A stretch of 64,000 nt of DNA from Chaetorhynchus papuensis (taxonomy: Eukaryota; Chordata; Aves; Passeriformes; Rhipiduridae), in the NCBI GenBank assembly GCA_013396525.1, contig VWYX01000119.1, positions 1,272,968-1,336,967 on the forward strand. The letters run 5' to 3'. Numbering within the stretch: position 1 is the stretch's first letter; every line of letters starts with the position of its first letter. A program made the translations under genes and the position numbers. The notes under the pieces were generated by a model that was given only the letters and a program-made list of their open reading frames with translations, was not told where the DNA came from and searched no databases. Shown piece by piece: positions 35,540 through 47,932 of the stretch.

Positions 35540-37300
35540 TCCATCCTTTTCTTGCTCATTTTAAGGATGTTACTCCTCATGCTCCTAACTGGAACATACA
35601 AACTTCCAGGTCTGACCAATGCTCCACCTAACACTACCTTCACCACTGGCAACAGCAAATGTTATCTAAGGACACGATATAAACCTATCGTGCACACCTT
35701 TTGTGTTTTTCCAGCAACCCCAACTATTGCAGCAGGGACACTGAAGTCCATTTCCTTCAGTATTTGTTCATGGCTCAGTTGTGCATATGTTTTTTTTAAC
35801 CTCTTTCTAAACCTCCTGACACTAACTCCTTCCACAATTCCCCACAGGACCAAGTTCCAGAAGCTCACTACACTGCATCTGCTTTAAATTGCCTACCAGC
35901 TTCATTAGTGCCCCTGAGCTGTAACACTGAAACATTTGGAGAATTATCACTGCACATTCACTTCATCTACTGCATTCCCAGTTCTGTAAACAGTCATGCC
36001 CCCTTTTCAGCTATCTCATTCCCAGACTGAAACATTCCAGGCTTTTGTGTTCAGTTCCCTAACTTTTTAGTAAGGCTCTTCTGTGTCTTCTGTAACTCCA
36101 TTACAGACTCTCCTCAGGATGGGGAGACCAAACCCGCATGCAGTGCTCCACAAGTGAGTGCCCCAAGGCTTCCAGGACCATGCACAGCACCCTCTATCTT
36201 GCTCTCACCACCCTGATGATGGTAACATTGGTGTCTTTTTTGGCTGCTGCTGCAAATAGGAAAGATCTCAGAATTAGCACCAACAGCTCTCTGAAATCAT
36301 TATCTCCACATTGCAACTGCCACCTCTGAATTCAGTTTCATACAGTCACAGTTTGATCATTCCCAACCACCCAGACCTTTAACCACACATACAGCTGTAG
36401 TGAGGCTTCTTAGCAGTCCTTCTGGAAATCATCAGCATCAGTATCATTACCTGAAGACCACACAGCAGCACTCAAAAACTTGCAAATTACTGTGTGCATT
36501 TCTTACACCACAACACAAGGGAAATGCTGAGTAAGACTGATCTCAGCACTGAACTCTTGGGAGGGGAACAGGGAGAAAGTTGTCACCCCTCAGGTTCCTC
36601 TCCTGAACAGTGACCATTAAGCCCGTCCCTTTCTTCCTATCCTTTAGTTAGCTTTCAGATTTTAAATTTAAACCACTCTTCCAGCAACTTAAGATCCCCA
36701 AAATTTGGATACTTCTAAGTAAATTGGACCATCTGAAAAGCTTATATGTTCATTTCCCAATTTATTAGGCACTGACTTACAAATGACATTAAGCATGACA
36801 GTGAAACTTCACCCTTCTTGCCACACTGCATTCCTTGCCCCATGTCTAATCCTCAAACCATCACTTACTTTCATTTATAGCCTGCGATAAAGAATTCTGA
36901 TAAAATGAAATATTCAGGGTTCAACCACATCTTCTGAAACCTGCCTTCCCCTGTATTCTTTCTTAGCATATACAGGCAATTCCCATAATCTGGAGGGTAT
37001 TTTATGCTCTTATTATAACGAGGTAGTAAATGTCATTAATGGTTGTTTTACCAGTAAGGCTTTTAGTCGATCTCCTCCATCAGAGGTCATTTATCTCCTC
37101 TATAAAAGCCCTGGTGCTCCTTAGTTTGTTCTTTTTCACATTTGATACAGACAGCAAAATTCAAATGCTTTTGATAGCCACAGACACTGGTTTTGTTTCC
37201 CTGACTTTATTTACTACCACTGACCTTTGGCTACATCTCTTTGGCTTCGCAACCTCTGACCCCCCCAGTTTTTGCTACTGACCTCATTTGGACTAGACTT
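35540..37300 (-). repeat. Probable ancient LINE-like tract, unclassified
   Basis: Several blocks read like the reverse complement of older CR1/L3-type elements, for example ACTCCTTCCACAATTCCCCA (about 35,825), and GGGAGACCAAACCCGCATGC (about 36,122), like the CR1 block about antigens of 'competing' 3' ORF2 sequence. Divergence is too high for a firm family call by eye; limits are approximate. Confidence 0.35.
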
Positions 37301-37511
37301 TGTTTTTGAATTCTCTCTGTTTAAGTTCAAATGGCCTCTTTAATCTTGCCAAAAAAATACTGTCTTCTGTTTCCTTTGGAATCTGTATACGAGGTCTCCA
37401 ATTCCTCTCACCTCACTGATGCATTAGGTTAAGCAGTATGGTTAACTGTGTAACTTTCATATTGTCCAGTGTGACGGTCATTTCAACCTAACAGTGGGGA
37501 TGAATCACTTC

Positions 37512-37700
37512 CACAGAATCACAGAATGGTTTGGGTTGGAAGAGACCTTTAAAGGTCATCTTGTTCCAACCCCCTTACAATAATCAGGGACATCTTCAGC
37601 TAGATCAGGTTGCTCAGGAGCCCCTTTCAGCCTGACCCCAAATGTGTCCAGGGATAGGTCTTGCACAACCTTTCTGGGCAACCCATTCCACCATCTCCCA
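37512..37700 (-). mobile_element. CR1 LINE 3' end, minus strand
   Basis: Begins ACAGAATCACAGAATGGTTT and continues GGTTGGAAGAGACCTTTAAA, the classic avian CR1 3' end in reverse complement, then the TTGCTCAGGAGCCCC and GGGCAACCCATTCCACC blocks. This is the least decayed CR1 tail in the window. Confidence 0.9.
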
Positions 37701-40700
37701 TCTGCATTTTGCCCACTACTGCTTTTGGCACAGCCCAGTTAGCAATGCACTGTGCATCTAGGAGGACACTGCTCCACGCACCAATTTCACACACTGCACA
37801 TGTTCTGAGGACCAGCTGATGATTTTGACTGAACTTTGACAGTTTTGATGGGCAGGTAGAGCAAGAAACCAGTGGCTGTTCGCAGTGTCAGGTTCTGGCT
37901 CCTGTAATAAAACAGCTTGACAGGGATGAGCCAGTTACCATCACTGCTGGACTTAACAAGGAGCCCAAAACGTAGCCTTTTAAAACAACATGTGACAGAA
38001 GTGTGGGGACAGAACAGCACATGCAGTGGATCATCCAGAGAAGCCTATGACTGTGAAGGCTTAGTAAGTGCTAAACGAAATGTGTTTTGGGTTCACCTGG
38101 GAAAGTAAAGTTAATCAGATTCTCATCTAAACTGCCACAGTCTATGTTACTGGTTTAGTTACTTCTAAACTGGATTATGTAATGCTCTTTACATGCACAT
38201 CTGATTGCTCAGATGCTCAGGGGACTCAGAATAGAGGTGAGGTCTGTTTACTTGTGGTGAACGTATAAACGCATTTTGCAATGTAAGAGAGGAGCAGAGC
38301 TATTTGATTACTCCATTTTGTTACGTGTACTAGCAGAACAAAAATTAGTCAAAATTCCCTAGGAAGAAGTTTGGCATTCCACCAAGAATACAAGACAACA
38401 CAGAACAAGACTATGGTAAAAGAACCACTCCTGCTAGGGCAACTGGCTGCCACCACCATACCCTATCCTTTCAGAGATTGGTGAGTACATTCATAATCTG
38501 TAGAATTTAGACTTGAGACCTAACTCTCAGAACACTGTGTTCCCACCTATGTCTGCACGCAGTAGTCCATACATCTTAAAAGAACTTGTAAAGTCTTGAC
38601 TCCACTGCTGAAAGACAGATCAACTATAAGCAGTGGCACTCGAAATGCCAGGAGAGTGAATCATTAGAATCACAACTTTATTTCATTAATGCCCTATTTC
38701 TTTAATTACAGCACCTGAGGACCACATAATTAAAAAAAACCTAGAAACTGAATCATACTTAAATGCTGCAAAGAGCTACTGCTGCAGAAATTAGGGAGCC
38801 CCATTTTTCTAATCCCAAAGCTGAAAGCACTCCAGGCTCTGAAACTAAGAATACAGTCAGAAGAATGGACACAGCTGGACAAAACAGCCTTAGGAAAACA
38901 AGGACTCAGTGGCAAGACGTAACTCGAATATTAAACTCTTCTTGCTGAGTTCAGTGTGATCCACAACCTAATTTGTTCGAGACAAATGAAATCAGCCATT
39001 AGAAGAGATGTATACTGATTTCAGCTGCAGTTGAGGGTTATCTAACTCCACCATTGTGAAAAACATAAGAGATCCTAAACATTAGTATGCAAACCAACAA
39101 CTGAAGTCGAACTAACAGTAAACAAACAGAAAATAGATCTGGAAGTATGTGCAAATTCATGGCTTCTGGTCATAAAAACTGTACCATGTTACTGGTGTGC
39201 AACAGCAGTCAGACTCAGACCCAGCTACCTCACCACAGCTGCTCTACCTTTCTAGTCTTGCTCTACTAAAAAGGTAGAACAGCAGCTGTTGAAAACATAA
39301 AAGCTGCAACCAGTGTGCCTACCTATGCTGTGCAACACATGCATCAAGCCCTCCACAAAGAAATTCTAATGAAGCTGGGTTGTGTGTAAACGGTCCCATC
39401 AGGCTCAGAGTTTATAAAAAAATTATAAAAAAATAAATAAAAGTTCAGAAAAAAAATCTGAAAATAAACCGCAGGTAAAACTAAAGCCCTTATTCCTTAG
39501 GAGATGACAAAGTTGTATCTTTATTACTCATAGATGGCTAAATTCCATGCTGTTGGCTCCATCTTTTTCTGCAAAACTGACAACTTTTCCAACCTCTGAT
39601 CCCAGAATACACCTCCTTCCCTGAAAACAGTCACTGATAAACTGGTGGGCAAAGAACATTATGAAATTATTCTGTACATGCTAACAGATCAATGAACTTT
39701 ATGCAGCAGTTAGTAATACAATCTAAAAATGGCTTCAGATATGGATTGATTTACATGAAACAGCTATTGCTTTCCCTAGTTACTTTAGAAATGCCAAATG
39801 ATACAGAAACAGCTGTTGTAGGAATCCTGCTGCCCACAGAATGGGATAAGGCATCAGTTTCACACTGAACAGCCCCATCACAATGAAGTTTGATTGAAAA
39901 TACAATGAACAAAATCCAGATAAAACTGCAGGGGATTCATTTATAAAGGCTATTTTCCATAAAGCCATAACTTCTGAGATGACACTATTGCTCAACATAT
40001 ATAAGAAGTCAGACCATTACAGCCTCACTGTCCTGTGCATTTCCCTCTACAGGAGTAGCTGTTGATCCAAAGGCATGCATGATGCTTTAGAGAACCAAGC
40101 AGAGCTTATAGGCTCACAGATTCCAGCAGGCAGTAGAAGGAAGGAAATAAACAGGAAGAGGATCAGACAACTTTACAGAATAATTCAAAAATATCCTGTT
40201 TAAATTTAAATAATTTCTTGAGGATACTATGACACAGCCAAGCTTTAAAGTGGTGGACTCACACGTAAAAGGAAAAGGCTTCTAACTGGTCTTTGAAGAC
40301 ATCTTTAAACTCAACATAATGTAGGTAAGAGAGTCAATGAAGGATTTTAAAAAAAGAACCTTAAAATTTTCAGGTGGAAATGAAAGACAACAGAAAATAA
40401 TTTTTTAAATGCTGTAATCTAGATGGAATGGAAGGAAGTAACAAAAAACAAGCGCCTCAAAAGAAGAAAAAAAAGGCAGTGTCAAAAAAGTGCAAAAATT
40501 ATAGAAACAAAATATAATTTAATACTTTCACTTCTAATATTATGATCCAATCCAAGTGCATCATCTGGTATCAATTTCAATGGATTGAATATCCAAATAT
40601 CAGTACCGATTTACCTGCAGTACCAAAGCTCTGGCAGCCAGTACCCAGGCTGGGGCTGTATCTCAATACAGATGCAAATTATTCAGCTGGACACAACAAA

Positions 40701-41532
40701 CTTCCAGGTAATACAATTTTGTTTTACACACAATTAGCTTGCACAATCCTGTGAACTCAGTTATTATCCTCTTTTTCCCTTGCCTTCTGTTGCACTTACC
40801 TGTTTTAAATTCACTCATGGAATACAAGTCACACCATGGTCCCCATCTCTAATGCTAGGAATGCTTACTGGACCTAACATAATAGACTGAATTTCAGTGT
40901 GGTAAACACTGAAAAGACTCGCACCATGAACAGATTTTATGCATTTATCCAGTTCCTTCTCCAGCTTAGATCCATCCCTAAGTTACTCACTCAAGCAAAA
41001 CCAGAAAAAAAGATGAATTACATTTTTCATAAGGACATGTGATGGTAGGATCAAAAATATCCTATACCAAAACTAGCGCAATAGGGGAGGTAAGCATGGG
41101 AAAACACACATCATTCGTTTCCTAAAAATCCCTGCTTTGGTACCAACCTAATGAAGCCTCTATCTGAGGTTATGACCCTACAGAAAACATACAACTGTAT
41201 GGTTTACAGCAGAGATATGGACAGGACAAGTGTGTATGAGCAGCTACATGGAGACTTACTTTCTACCCCTATTAGTTATGCTAAACTAAGTTAAGTGATA
41301 CAGGCACTAAAAATGCTTTCTCCTATGTAATACAGAACTGTACAAGTGTCATGACAAAAAAACCCCCAAAAAATGAGGCAAAACTGATTTAACAGTTATC
41401 AATTATAATTAACCTGTGAAACACAGACTTAAAAAAAGGTGTGATTTTGGTAGTTCTTTTTTGTTTTCAAGAAGTTCTTATACCGAACATCACTCCCCAG
41501 AAAAGCATCACATCTTCATAAAAAGACATTAC

Positions 41533-41681
41533 CGTTAATGTTGTCACAGTAGTAAAAGTGTTCATCTTTCAGAGAGGGGCATGCAGAAACTAACTCCTGC
41601 AGGCCTGCACCAGTTACAGTGAGACACCCCGAGAGGTTCAGGTGCTCCAGATGCGGCAGTCCTCCTCCCAGAGTCAGCGCC
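41533..41681 (-). CDS. FBXL5: FBXL5 exon 10, C-terminal leucine-rich repeats
   Basis: A 149-nt exon reading ALTLGGGLPHLEHLNLSGCL and then TVTGAGLQELVSACPSL and FYYCDNIN, with a split Gly at the donor GTAATG. The LNLSGC pattern is a Cys-containing LRR. The Cys of YYCDN corresponds to human Cys662, the fourth iron-sulfur ligand. Confidence 0.98.
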
Positions 41682-44475
41682 CTGCGGACACACAGAACAG
41701 ACGCGTTAGGAGCACCGTGTGGCACAGGCAAGTGCCCCACTGCATCACCCCGTCACACACCACTGCACCTCACACAACAAACACAGCTCTAAGGAACCAC
41801 ACAGTTCTAAACCTGGCAGTTCCACACCCTCTTTTAAAGGGGGATCACCCCTGAGCCCACCCAAGAGACCTGGAAAATGAACAGATTTCTACATAAACAA
41901 ACAATTCCTGTAGACACACTTTACTGGGAAACCACTTCTTTTATGGATGACACCACAGATGACCAACTATTTCAAAGAACTACAAAGCCATTCTTCAAAA
42001 TACCACTGATTTTGGCAGTTCTTCCAAGGTGATGTATATTCCTCATCTCACACTAAAACATGACACTCCCAAGTTTGGTGCATTATGCTTCCCAAAGTTT
42101 GACTTTTTTTTTTGTTAAACTTATTTTGGAATCCAAATTTGTGTTTTCCTAGGACTGACAGCAGAGCTTCTCTCTGCCAACACACCCTCTTATTATTCAA
42201 ATGGAATTCTCTAGCTTTCTTCTGAGGGCAAGACAATTTGGCTGCTGCAACAGGCACACGGAGGTACCGCACCTGAGCAATTACTCCATGTGACCCTGCT
42301 CGCTTCTCTGCGAGCTCAGAGAAGCCAGCCCAAGTTCAAGCAGAAACAACCTCACTCACCAGAAAAAAAACACCAGGCTTGAGTCACCAAACTGCAGATT
42401 CAAGCCAGGACATAAAACTGAAGATGCCTTCAGAGCATCACTGTACGAGCTTCTCCTGTCAGCAGGCAGAAGTAGAACTGCTGGCCACAAAAACCAGCTA
42501 TCAAGTAACAACTTCTATGAAATAAATGAACTGGTGGTACGTGTTTCTATTAGGGGCTTTCACGCCCTTTCCTCAGGGACTCCAGGTATTCTTGTGACTA
42601 CAAGAAGCACTTGTTGCAACACACTCTCAGCTCCTGAATATTTTCACCCAAAAAGCACCAATGGGAAACCAACAACACAACTAAACCCTTGCCATGACTC
42701 AGTGACCAAACCCCTCTTTGCTCCCACATTACTGAGTCATGGAAAACCAAACCAGTACTATATAAAATATACACAGCACAACCCCATCAGCACCTAACAA
42801 AACTCGTCAGGACAAGTCCTCTGCAACATTCCAAGAGAAACAAGCACCAACACAAAGCCCAGATATCTGAAGCACACCCTGAGGAACAGTAACATTGGTG
42901 AGTGACAGTGTCAGAAAAACCAAAGGAGACATCTGAACAGCTGGTACTCGTGAACATCAAATGGGGACAAAACCTCCGGAGAGAAGAATTAATGCCAGCA
43001 ACACCTCACACTGTTCCTCAGTTTACTACAGCAAACAGCACAGGTATGCATGAAGTATTCCCACTCCAAGAAGCTTTGATTAGCCTTAAATGCTGCAGCA
43101 CACCTGAGCAGGAGGCTGCAGATAACTCAGCCTCATCCCATTTTCAGTATAAAGTAGTAACTACATTTTTCTGACAATACAAAGTATCAGTGGCAAATAG
43201 GAAACAGAAAATTCTGTAACTCATTAAGCCATTTCAATGTTCAAGTCAAACATTTTTTTTCTTCTCCTTTAACTGTTATATGGGGTCATATTTAACATGT
43301 TGTTCTGCACATACAGAATTACCATAAAATCATATGGGCTGGAAGACTTGAGATAACCACATCCAACCATTAACCTAGCACTGCCAAATCCACCACTAAA
43401 CTACATCACCAAGTGTCACATCCTTTAAATACCTCCAGGTATGCTGCTTCCCATGGCAGCCTCTTCCAATGCTTGAAAACCCTTTCAGCGAAGAAATTTT
43501 TCCTAATGGCCAATCTAAACATCCTCTGGTGCAACCTGAGGCCATTTCCTCTTGTTACATGAGAGAAGAGACTGACCCCCACCTGGCTACAGCCCCCTTT
43601 CAGGTGGTTGTAAAGAGGAGGAAGATCTCCCCTGAGCCTCCTTTTCTCCAGGCTGAGCCTGCCCAGCTCCCTCAGCCACTCCTTATCTGTGTTCCAGACC
43701 CTTTCCCAGCTCCACTGCCCTTCTCTGGGTATAGTCCAGCACCGCAATGTCTTTCTTGTAGTGAGGGGCCCAAAACTGAACACAGGATTTGAGGTGTGGC
43801 CTCACCAGTGCCAAGAACTGCCCTGGTCCTGTTGGGCACACTACTGCTGACACATGCCAGGTGCCACCTGGGCACAGCTGGCTCATGTTCAGTCACTGTC
43901 AAACAACACCCCCACGTCCTTTTCCACCAGGCAGCTTTCCAGCCACTCTGTTCCCAGCCTGCAGCACTGCCTGGGGTTGTTGAGACCCAAGGGCAGGACC
44001 TGGCACTTCATCTCATTGAACAGACAATTGGCCTCAGCCCATCGATTCAGCCTGTCCGTAAATTATGTCATTATCCAGACAGGTTAATCAAAATGTTACT
44101 CCAGTTTTACAGTGTTTCAAGCATATTGGCAGGCATTATGAAAAAACTGGTGAATCAACACAGTTTCTTAACAAGAAATCACTAAAGCTCAAATCTGAAA
44201 GCATTAATACTGCCTGGAACAACAAATTCACAGTAATACTTGACTTCAGAAGATAGATATAAAAGATTTTACTGTTATCTCCGAAAGAAAAGCTGGAAGA
44301 AGTTTTCAAGTCTAATACTGTAACTATTTAAGAAGCACAGATCACTTAAAACTTACCAAAGTTTCTTCAATAAAAATGTTTCTACTGAAATAAGGCAGAT
44401 TCATTCCAGAATGGCCCAACAAATAAAATCATAAAAAACATCCTGCAGCAAAATAGCTTGAAAATGTCTCCTCAC
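41682..44475 (-). other. FBXL5 intron 9, contents
   Basis: Apart from the CR1 fragment at 43,320-44,070, nothing is recognised. The segment 42,040-42,120 carries an A-run on the minus strand. Confidence 0.6.
43320..44070 (-). mobile_element. CR1 LINE 3' fragment with ORF2 C-terminus, minus strand
   Basis: On the minus strand an open frame contains LEKRRLRGDLPPLYNHLKGG, TRGNGLRLHQRMFRLAIRKN-type and RLPWEAAYLEVFKG, the C-terminal end of CR1 ORF2. It is followed by a TGATTTTATGG tail near 43,325. About 750 bp remain; the 5' part is missing. Lies in FBXL5 intron 9 in the gene's sense direction. Confidence 0.9.
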
Positions 44476-45198
44476 CTGAGAGCACGGTCTGTTATCTGGT
44501 AACAGCCTGACAGACTGAGAAACTGAAGAACTCGTGCAGTCTCTTCATCTGTTTTTTCACTCCCAGAGTACACAGAGTCTTTTTTCTCTGACTGCTTAGT
44601 CCTTACTGGTTTTTTACACAGTGCAGAGGACTCTGGAAGTGCTCGAATAGTTCTTAGTGCTGTCCCAGCACAACAAAACGAGTGACCGCAGTAAATCAAG
44701 TCAGTAGAAGCACAGTGCTGCTGCCACCCTCTAGTCCTTAACCCATAAATGTCTCTATTGTAGCATGATGCAGAACAATTAATATGGGATGTTGGTTCCA
44801 TAAGACAAAATCCTTCAACATTTCTGTGTCTCCACTCTGCAGCATCTTCAATGTCAGCTAAATCATCTGCATCTAGCATCCACACATAAGCAGAATTGAA
44901 GTTTTCTGAGCCGTCAGGTTTAGTCCAGTGTTGCTCACCATTTCCTCCTTGAATGAGGTTTTCATTGCTGATTTCATGCAAACAATTATATTTCTGGTTA
45001 GACTGCAGAGTAATCTCTCTGTTTTTCCACAAAGTCTTAGCGTTCCTGTTTCTGCAGCTTTTCAGAATACCTCTGGTATGATGAGTTGATATGATACCCA
45101 GTGCTCTGGAAATCCTCTCTATAGCCACATCTGTAATTTTTTCACATCCAGACAGATCAAGGTGGCGTAGATTTTGACAATACCCAACCGATTTTTTT
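44476..45198 (-). CDS. FBXL5: FBXL5 exon 9 (large), leucine-rich repeats with a variable insert
   Basis: A 723-nt exon, typical of FBXL5. It begins with LRR sequence NLRHLDLSGCEKITDVA and runs through a Ser/Asn/charge-rich variable insert that includes YVWMLDADDLADIEDAAEWR and HCASTDLIYCGHSFCC. It returns to LRR with FLSLSGCYQITDRAL and ends AG before GTGAGG. The first residues after the acceptor (RKKSVGYC) differ from the Trp-containing sequence I recall for mammals. Phases fit exons 8 and 10. Confidence 0.97.
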
Positions 45199-46909
45199 CT
45201 GAAATCAGGGGGGAAAAAAAAAAGGTGGTTTGGTTTGTTGGTGGTTCAGTTTTTTTAGTTTTTGCAGAGAAATAGCTGTTAAGGCTAAATATATGAAAAA
45301 ACATTTCACAAGTAAAATACTTGTATTAATTCACATAATATTCAAAGACGCTACCCCAGACAGATTAGATTTGATACTCCAAGTACTCTATATTTGCCCA
45401 GAAAAATTGTCTAGAGAAATGTGAAATCATTCATGAATCAGTAACTATTTATATTTCTCCATATACTGAGACTTAAAAGAAATCCAACTTGTTTTAATAA
45501 TCCAAATGTTTTAATAATAGATCAGATTGCAAGCACCAAACACACACATAACATTTTCAAAAAGCAACTGCATTACACTCAACAGAAGCTACCAAGAGAC
45601 AGATGAGTTACTAAACATCACAGTTAACTTCTCAAAAGGCTGAAAATACCGAACTAGCAAATTTCACCCACACCTACCCCCCAAAAAATGTATCTGAGAT
45701 TCAATACTCAGTTCAAAATACTGCAAGAGTTGTAATTTCTAGTATTTTGAGTTTCTCAAGCTTGGCAGTTTGCACATATTGAAATACCAGTGTACTTAGA
45801 TCATATGTCCTCCTCTCCCATTTCTTTCAGGAATTCTAGATGGATTCCTGAAACAGCTCCTGTGTACAATATTAATTATTCCATCATTAATTAGAAACCA
45901 AACTTTTTCATTTTAACAAAAGCTTACTCCCTCAGTCTTATCTTTTTCAAGTGAAATAGAAATTTTATCTACAGTAATATTTTTACATTATTAGCTATAA
46001 AAGTATATAAGGGATTTAACTGATCTTTACCTACCCATAGTTAATGTTACCATCATTTACTTTCTGAAAGTGATTATCTATATTTAGAGCAAGACAAACT
46101 CATTTTCTGAGTTACAAATCGGAGTGTTGTAAATATAGATATATGAGGAGTGGCAAATAAGGTAAATTTTACTAGATACTGACAAAAGCTCACAAAGGTT
46201 GATTTCTGAGCCCTGGAAATTCTATAAAGCTTTTATTTCAAATGAAACTTCTTGTTCAAGCTGGCAGGTGTTGCTACCAGCATCCATGCTGGTAAGATTT
46301 TCTGAGGTGTTCACACTCCCTGAGAGCACCACATGATGTAAATGCAGAACACTGAAATACCCACTGAGTTTCAATATCACAGTAAGACCCATTGGTGCAG
46401 GCTCTGGATCCACACAGAAGCCCACTGACATCAAGGACATTCCTGCAGGCCTCAGTAAAACTCAGGAATCCACAGTCAATACACCTAAGCCTTAGAGCTT
46501 TGCCAACCATTTGATTTGAGCGTCTGAAATAGCAATATTCCACACTCTACCAGCTGTAGCAGACCAAGGAACTTCCTTAATTGAGCAACTCCGTAAAAAT
46601 CCATGGACAAGTTGTTAATACCACAGCAAAACACAACTATTGTTATGGATAGCTACACATTGATAGGTAAAAAGCATCCAATAGTGAAGACAGACTTTTA
46701 AATGGCCACTACGAAGTTACATGTTTCACTTGGTATTTCAATGACTTGGTACTCTGATTTAGTTCTTAGTCATAAGTCACATGGGAGTTCCCATCCTGAG
46801 TTCTCTTTCTTTTGTTATTGGCAATGGACTAAAAAATGTTTGAATGTTTCCCCCCCACTTAAAAAGCTGGATTTTTTTTTTTTTTTTAAGGAAACAACAA
46901 TTATCTAAC
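45199..46909 (-). other. FBXL5 intron 8, contents
   Basis: A/T-rich, with a 17-nt T run on the plus strand (about 46,871-46,887) close to the exon 8 donor. No repeat family or other gene recognised. Confidence 0.6.
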
Positions 46910-46992
46910 CTTTCAAATACAGAGTCTGAAATATCAGTTTGAGTGAGATCCAAATATTCCAAGTTGGGGCAAAGCTCCAAGATCTGTCTAAC
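46910..46992 (-). CDS. FBXL5: FBXL5 exon 8, leucine-rich repeats
   Basis: An 83-nt exon after TTTTTTCAG, reading VRQILELCPNLEYLDLTQTD and ISDSVFE plus AG before GTTAGA. One and a half LRR units. The preceding intron is only 175 bp. Confidence 0.98.
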
Positions 46993-47167
46993 CTGAAAAA
47001 AGAAAGAAAAATAATCAGTAAAGTTACAAGCCAATTAAGACAGTCTAGAGACAACCTACAAATTAACATTCTTTTAGATTGCAATCCACTTACACTACCC
47101 AAGCACATCAGTTATTAATTAAAGACTGCACAGCCACAATTATTAATGCAAGTTTCAAATTACACAC

Positions 47168-47316
47168 CATTTTGCTGGACACTGCAGAACTGTAGGCCAA
47201 TACCAGTGTCTTCACTGAGGAGCCTACAAGCGGGAGGACATGATGAATTAGGCCATGAAGTAAACGTTTTTCCATTTGTGCTATATTAATGGCAAGTGAA
47301 TCTTCTGCTGCTTCTT
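47168..47316 (-). CDS. FBXL5: FBXL5 exon 7, start of the leucine-rich repeats
   Basis: A 149-nt exon after ATTTTGCAG. Its first AA completes Glu; it then reads EAAEDSLAINIAQMEKRLLH and GSSVKTLVLAYSSAVSSKM, with donor GTGTGT in phase 0. Acidic linker leading into the first LRR. Confidence 0.98.
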
Positions 47317-47466
47317 CTGCAAAATAAAGCCAGAGAGAAAGACTTAAAATCATTAAAGGACTTGGAAAAATATTTACTACAGATTATGTACTGCTCAGGG
47401 CTGCCCAGGGCAGCTGTTTCTACCAGGTCATTTTAGGTATCAAAATACTATCTCACAGAGCATTTC

Positions 47467-47496
47467 ATATAAATATATAGATATAAATATATAGAT
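47467..47496. repeat. 14-bp tandem repeat, ATATAAATATATAG x2
   Basis: Two perfect 14-bp copies at 47,467-47,480 and 47,481-47,494, followed by a partial third. Located in FBXL5 intron 6. Confidence 0.85.
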
Positions 47497-47806
47497 ATGT
47501 ATCTGTGATTTAACAGCTTAAGACAAATTTTAAATCATGCCTAGGAGTGCATCAGGATGCAACATGATTCATTCAAATTTTCTGAAGAGATGAAGCCCAG
47601 CCTTTACCTCCAGATACATCCCCATAACTCTTCTACCTGCTCTCATGTTTGCTCCTTCCTAGACAAATTAATTCCAGTCGTTAAAATCAGATGCCTGCTT
47701 CTCTCCTGCCAACCTCCATCCCCCTTTTTTACCACTCAGCTTGATCCTTATAGCTATGGCATCTTCTGGAAAAAAACAACAATTCACCAAAATCAATTTT
47801 ACCTAC

Positions 47807-47932
47807 CAGATTCATCTATGTCAGCATCTTCATCCCATTCCTGGAAAGCACGACTTTCATCTTTTCTATTTTTCACCCATTCCTCATCAGGTTCAGTCTC
47901 AGTATCTGCTGCAGGACCACTATACCAATCAC
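47807..47932 (-). CDS. FBXL5: FBXL5 exon 6, acidic linker
   Basis: A 126-nt exon reading DWYSGPAADTETEPDDEW-like sequence (here DWYSGPAADTETEPDEEW), then KNRKDESRAF and EWDEDADIDES, donor GTAGGT. It joins the F-box to the LRRs and is strongly acidic. The 3' splice site is unusual: the sequence just before the AG is G/GT-rich (GGTGGTGGTGAGTAG). The exon is symmetric, so skipping would keep the frame. Confidence 0.97.

Larger units (their letters stand above)
34092..41532 (-). other. FBXL5 intron 10 (7.4 kb), contents
   Basis: Contains an old LINE-like tract (about 35,540-37,300), a CR1 3' end (37,512-37,700), an unexplained open frame on the minus strand (37,787-38,020) and A-rich runs near 39,415-39,470. 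No exon with FBXL5-like sequence was seen. Confidence 0.6.

Noticed and set aside
43406..43783. 125-residue minus-strand frame that looks like a protein-coding gene
   Set aside because: The sequence is the C-terminus of CR1 ORF2 (LEKRRLRGD..LYNHLKGG), truncated at the 5' end, so it is a retrotransposon relic.
46777..46909. Extension of FBXL5 exon 8 past its donor (frame reads on as LDNCCFLKKK)
   Set aside because: Exon 8 ends at 46,910 with a GT donor whose phase fits exon 9; the extension is intron running into a T/A homopolymer.
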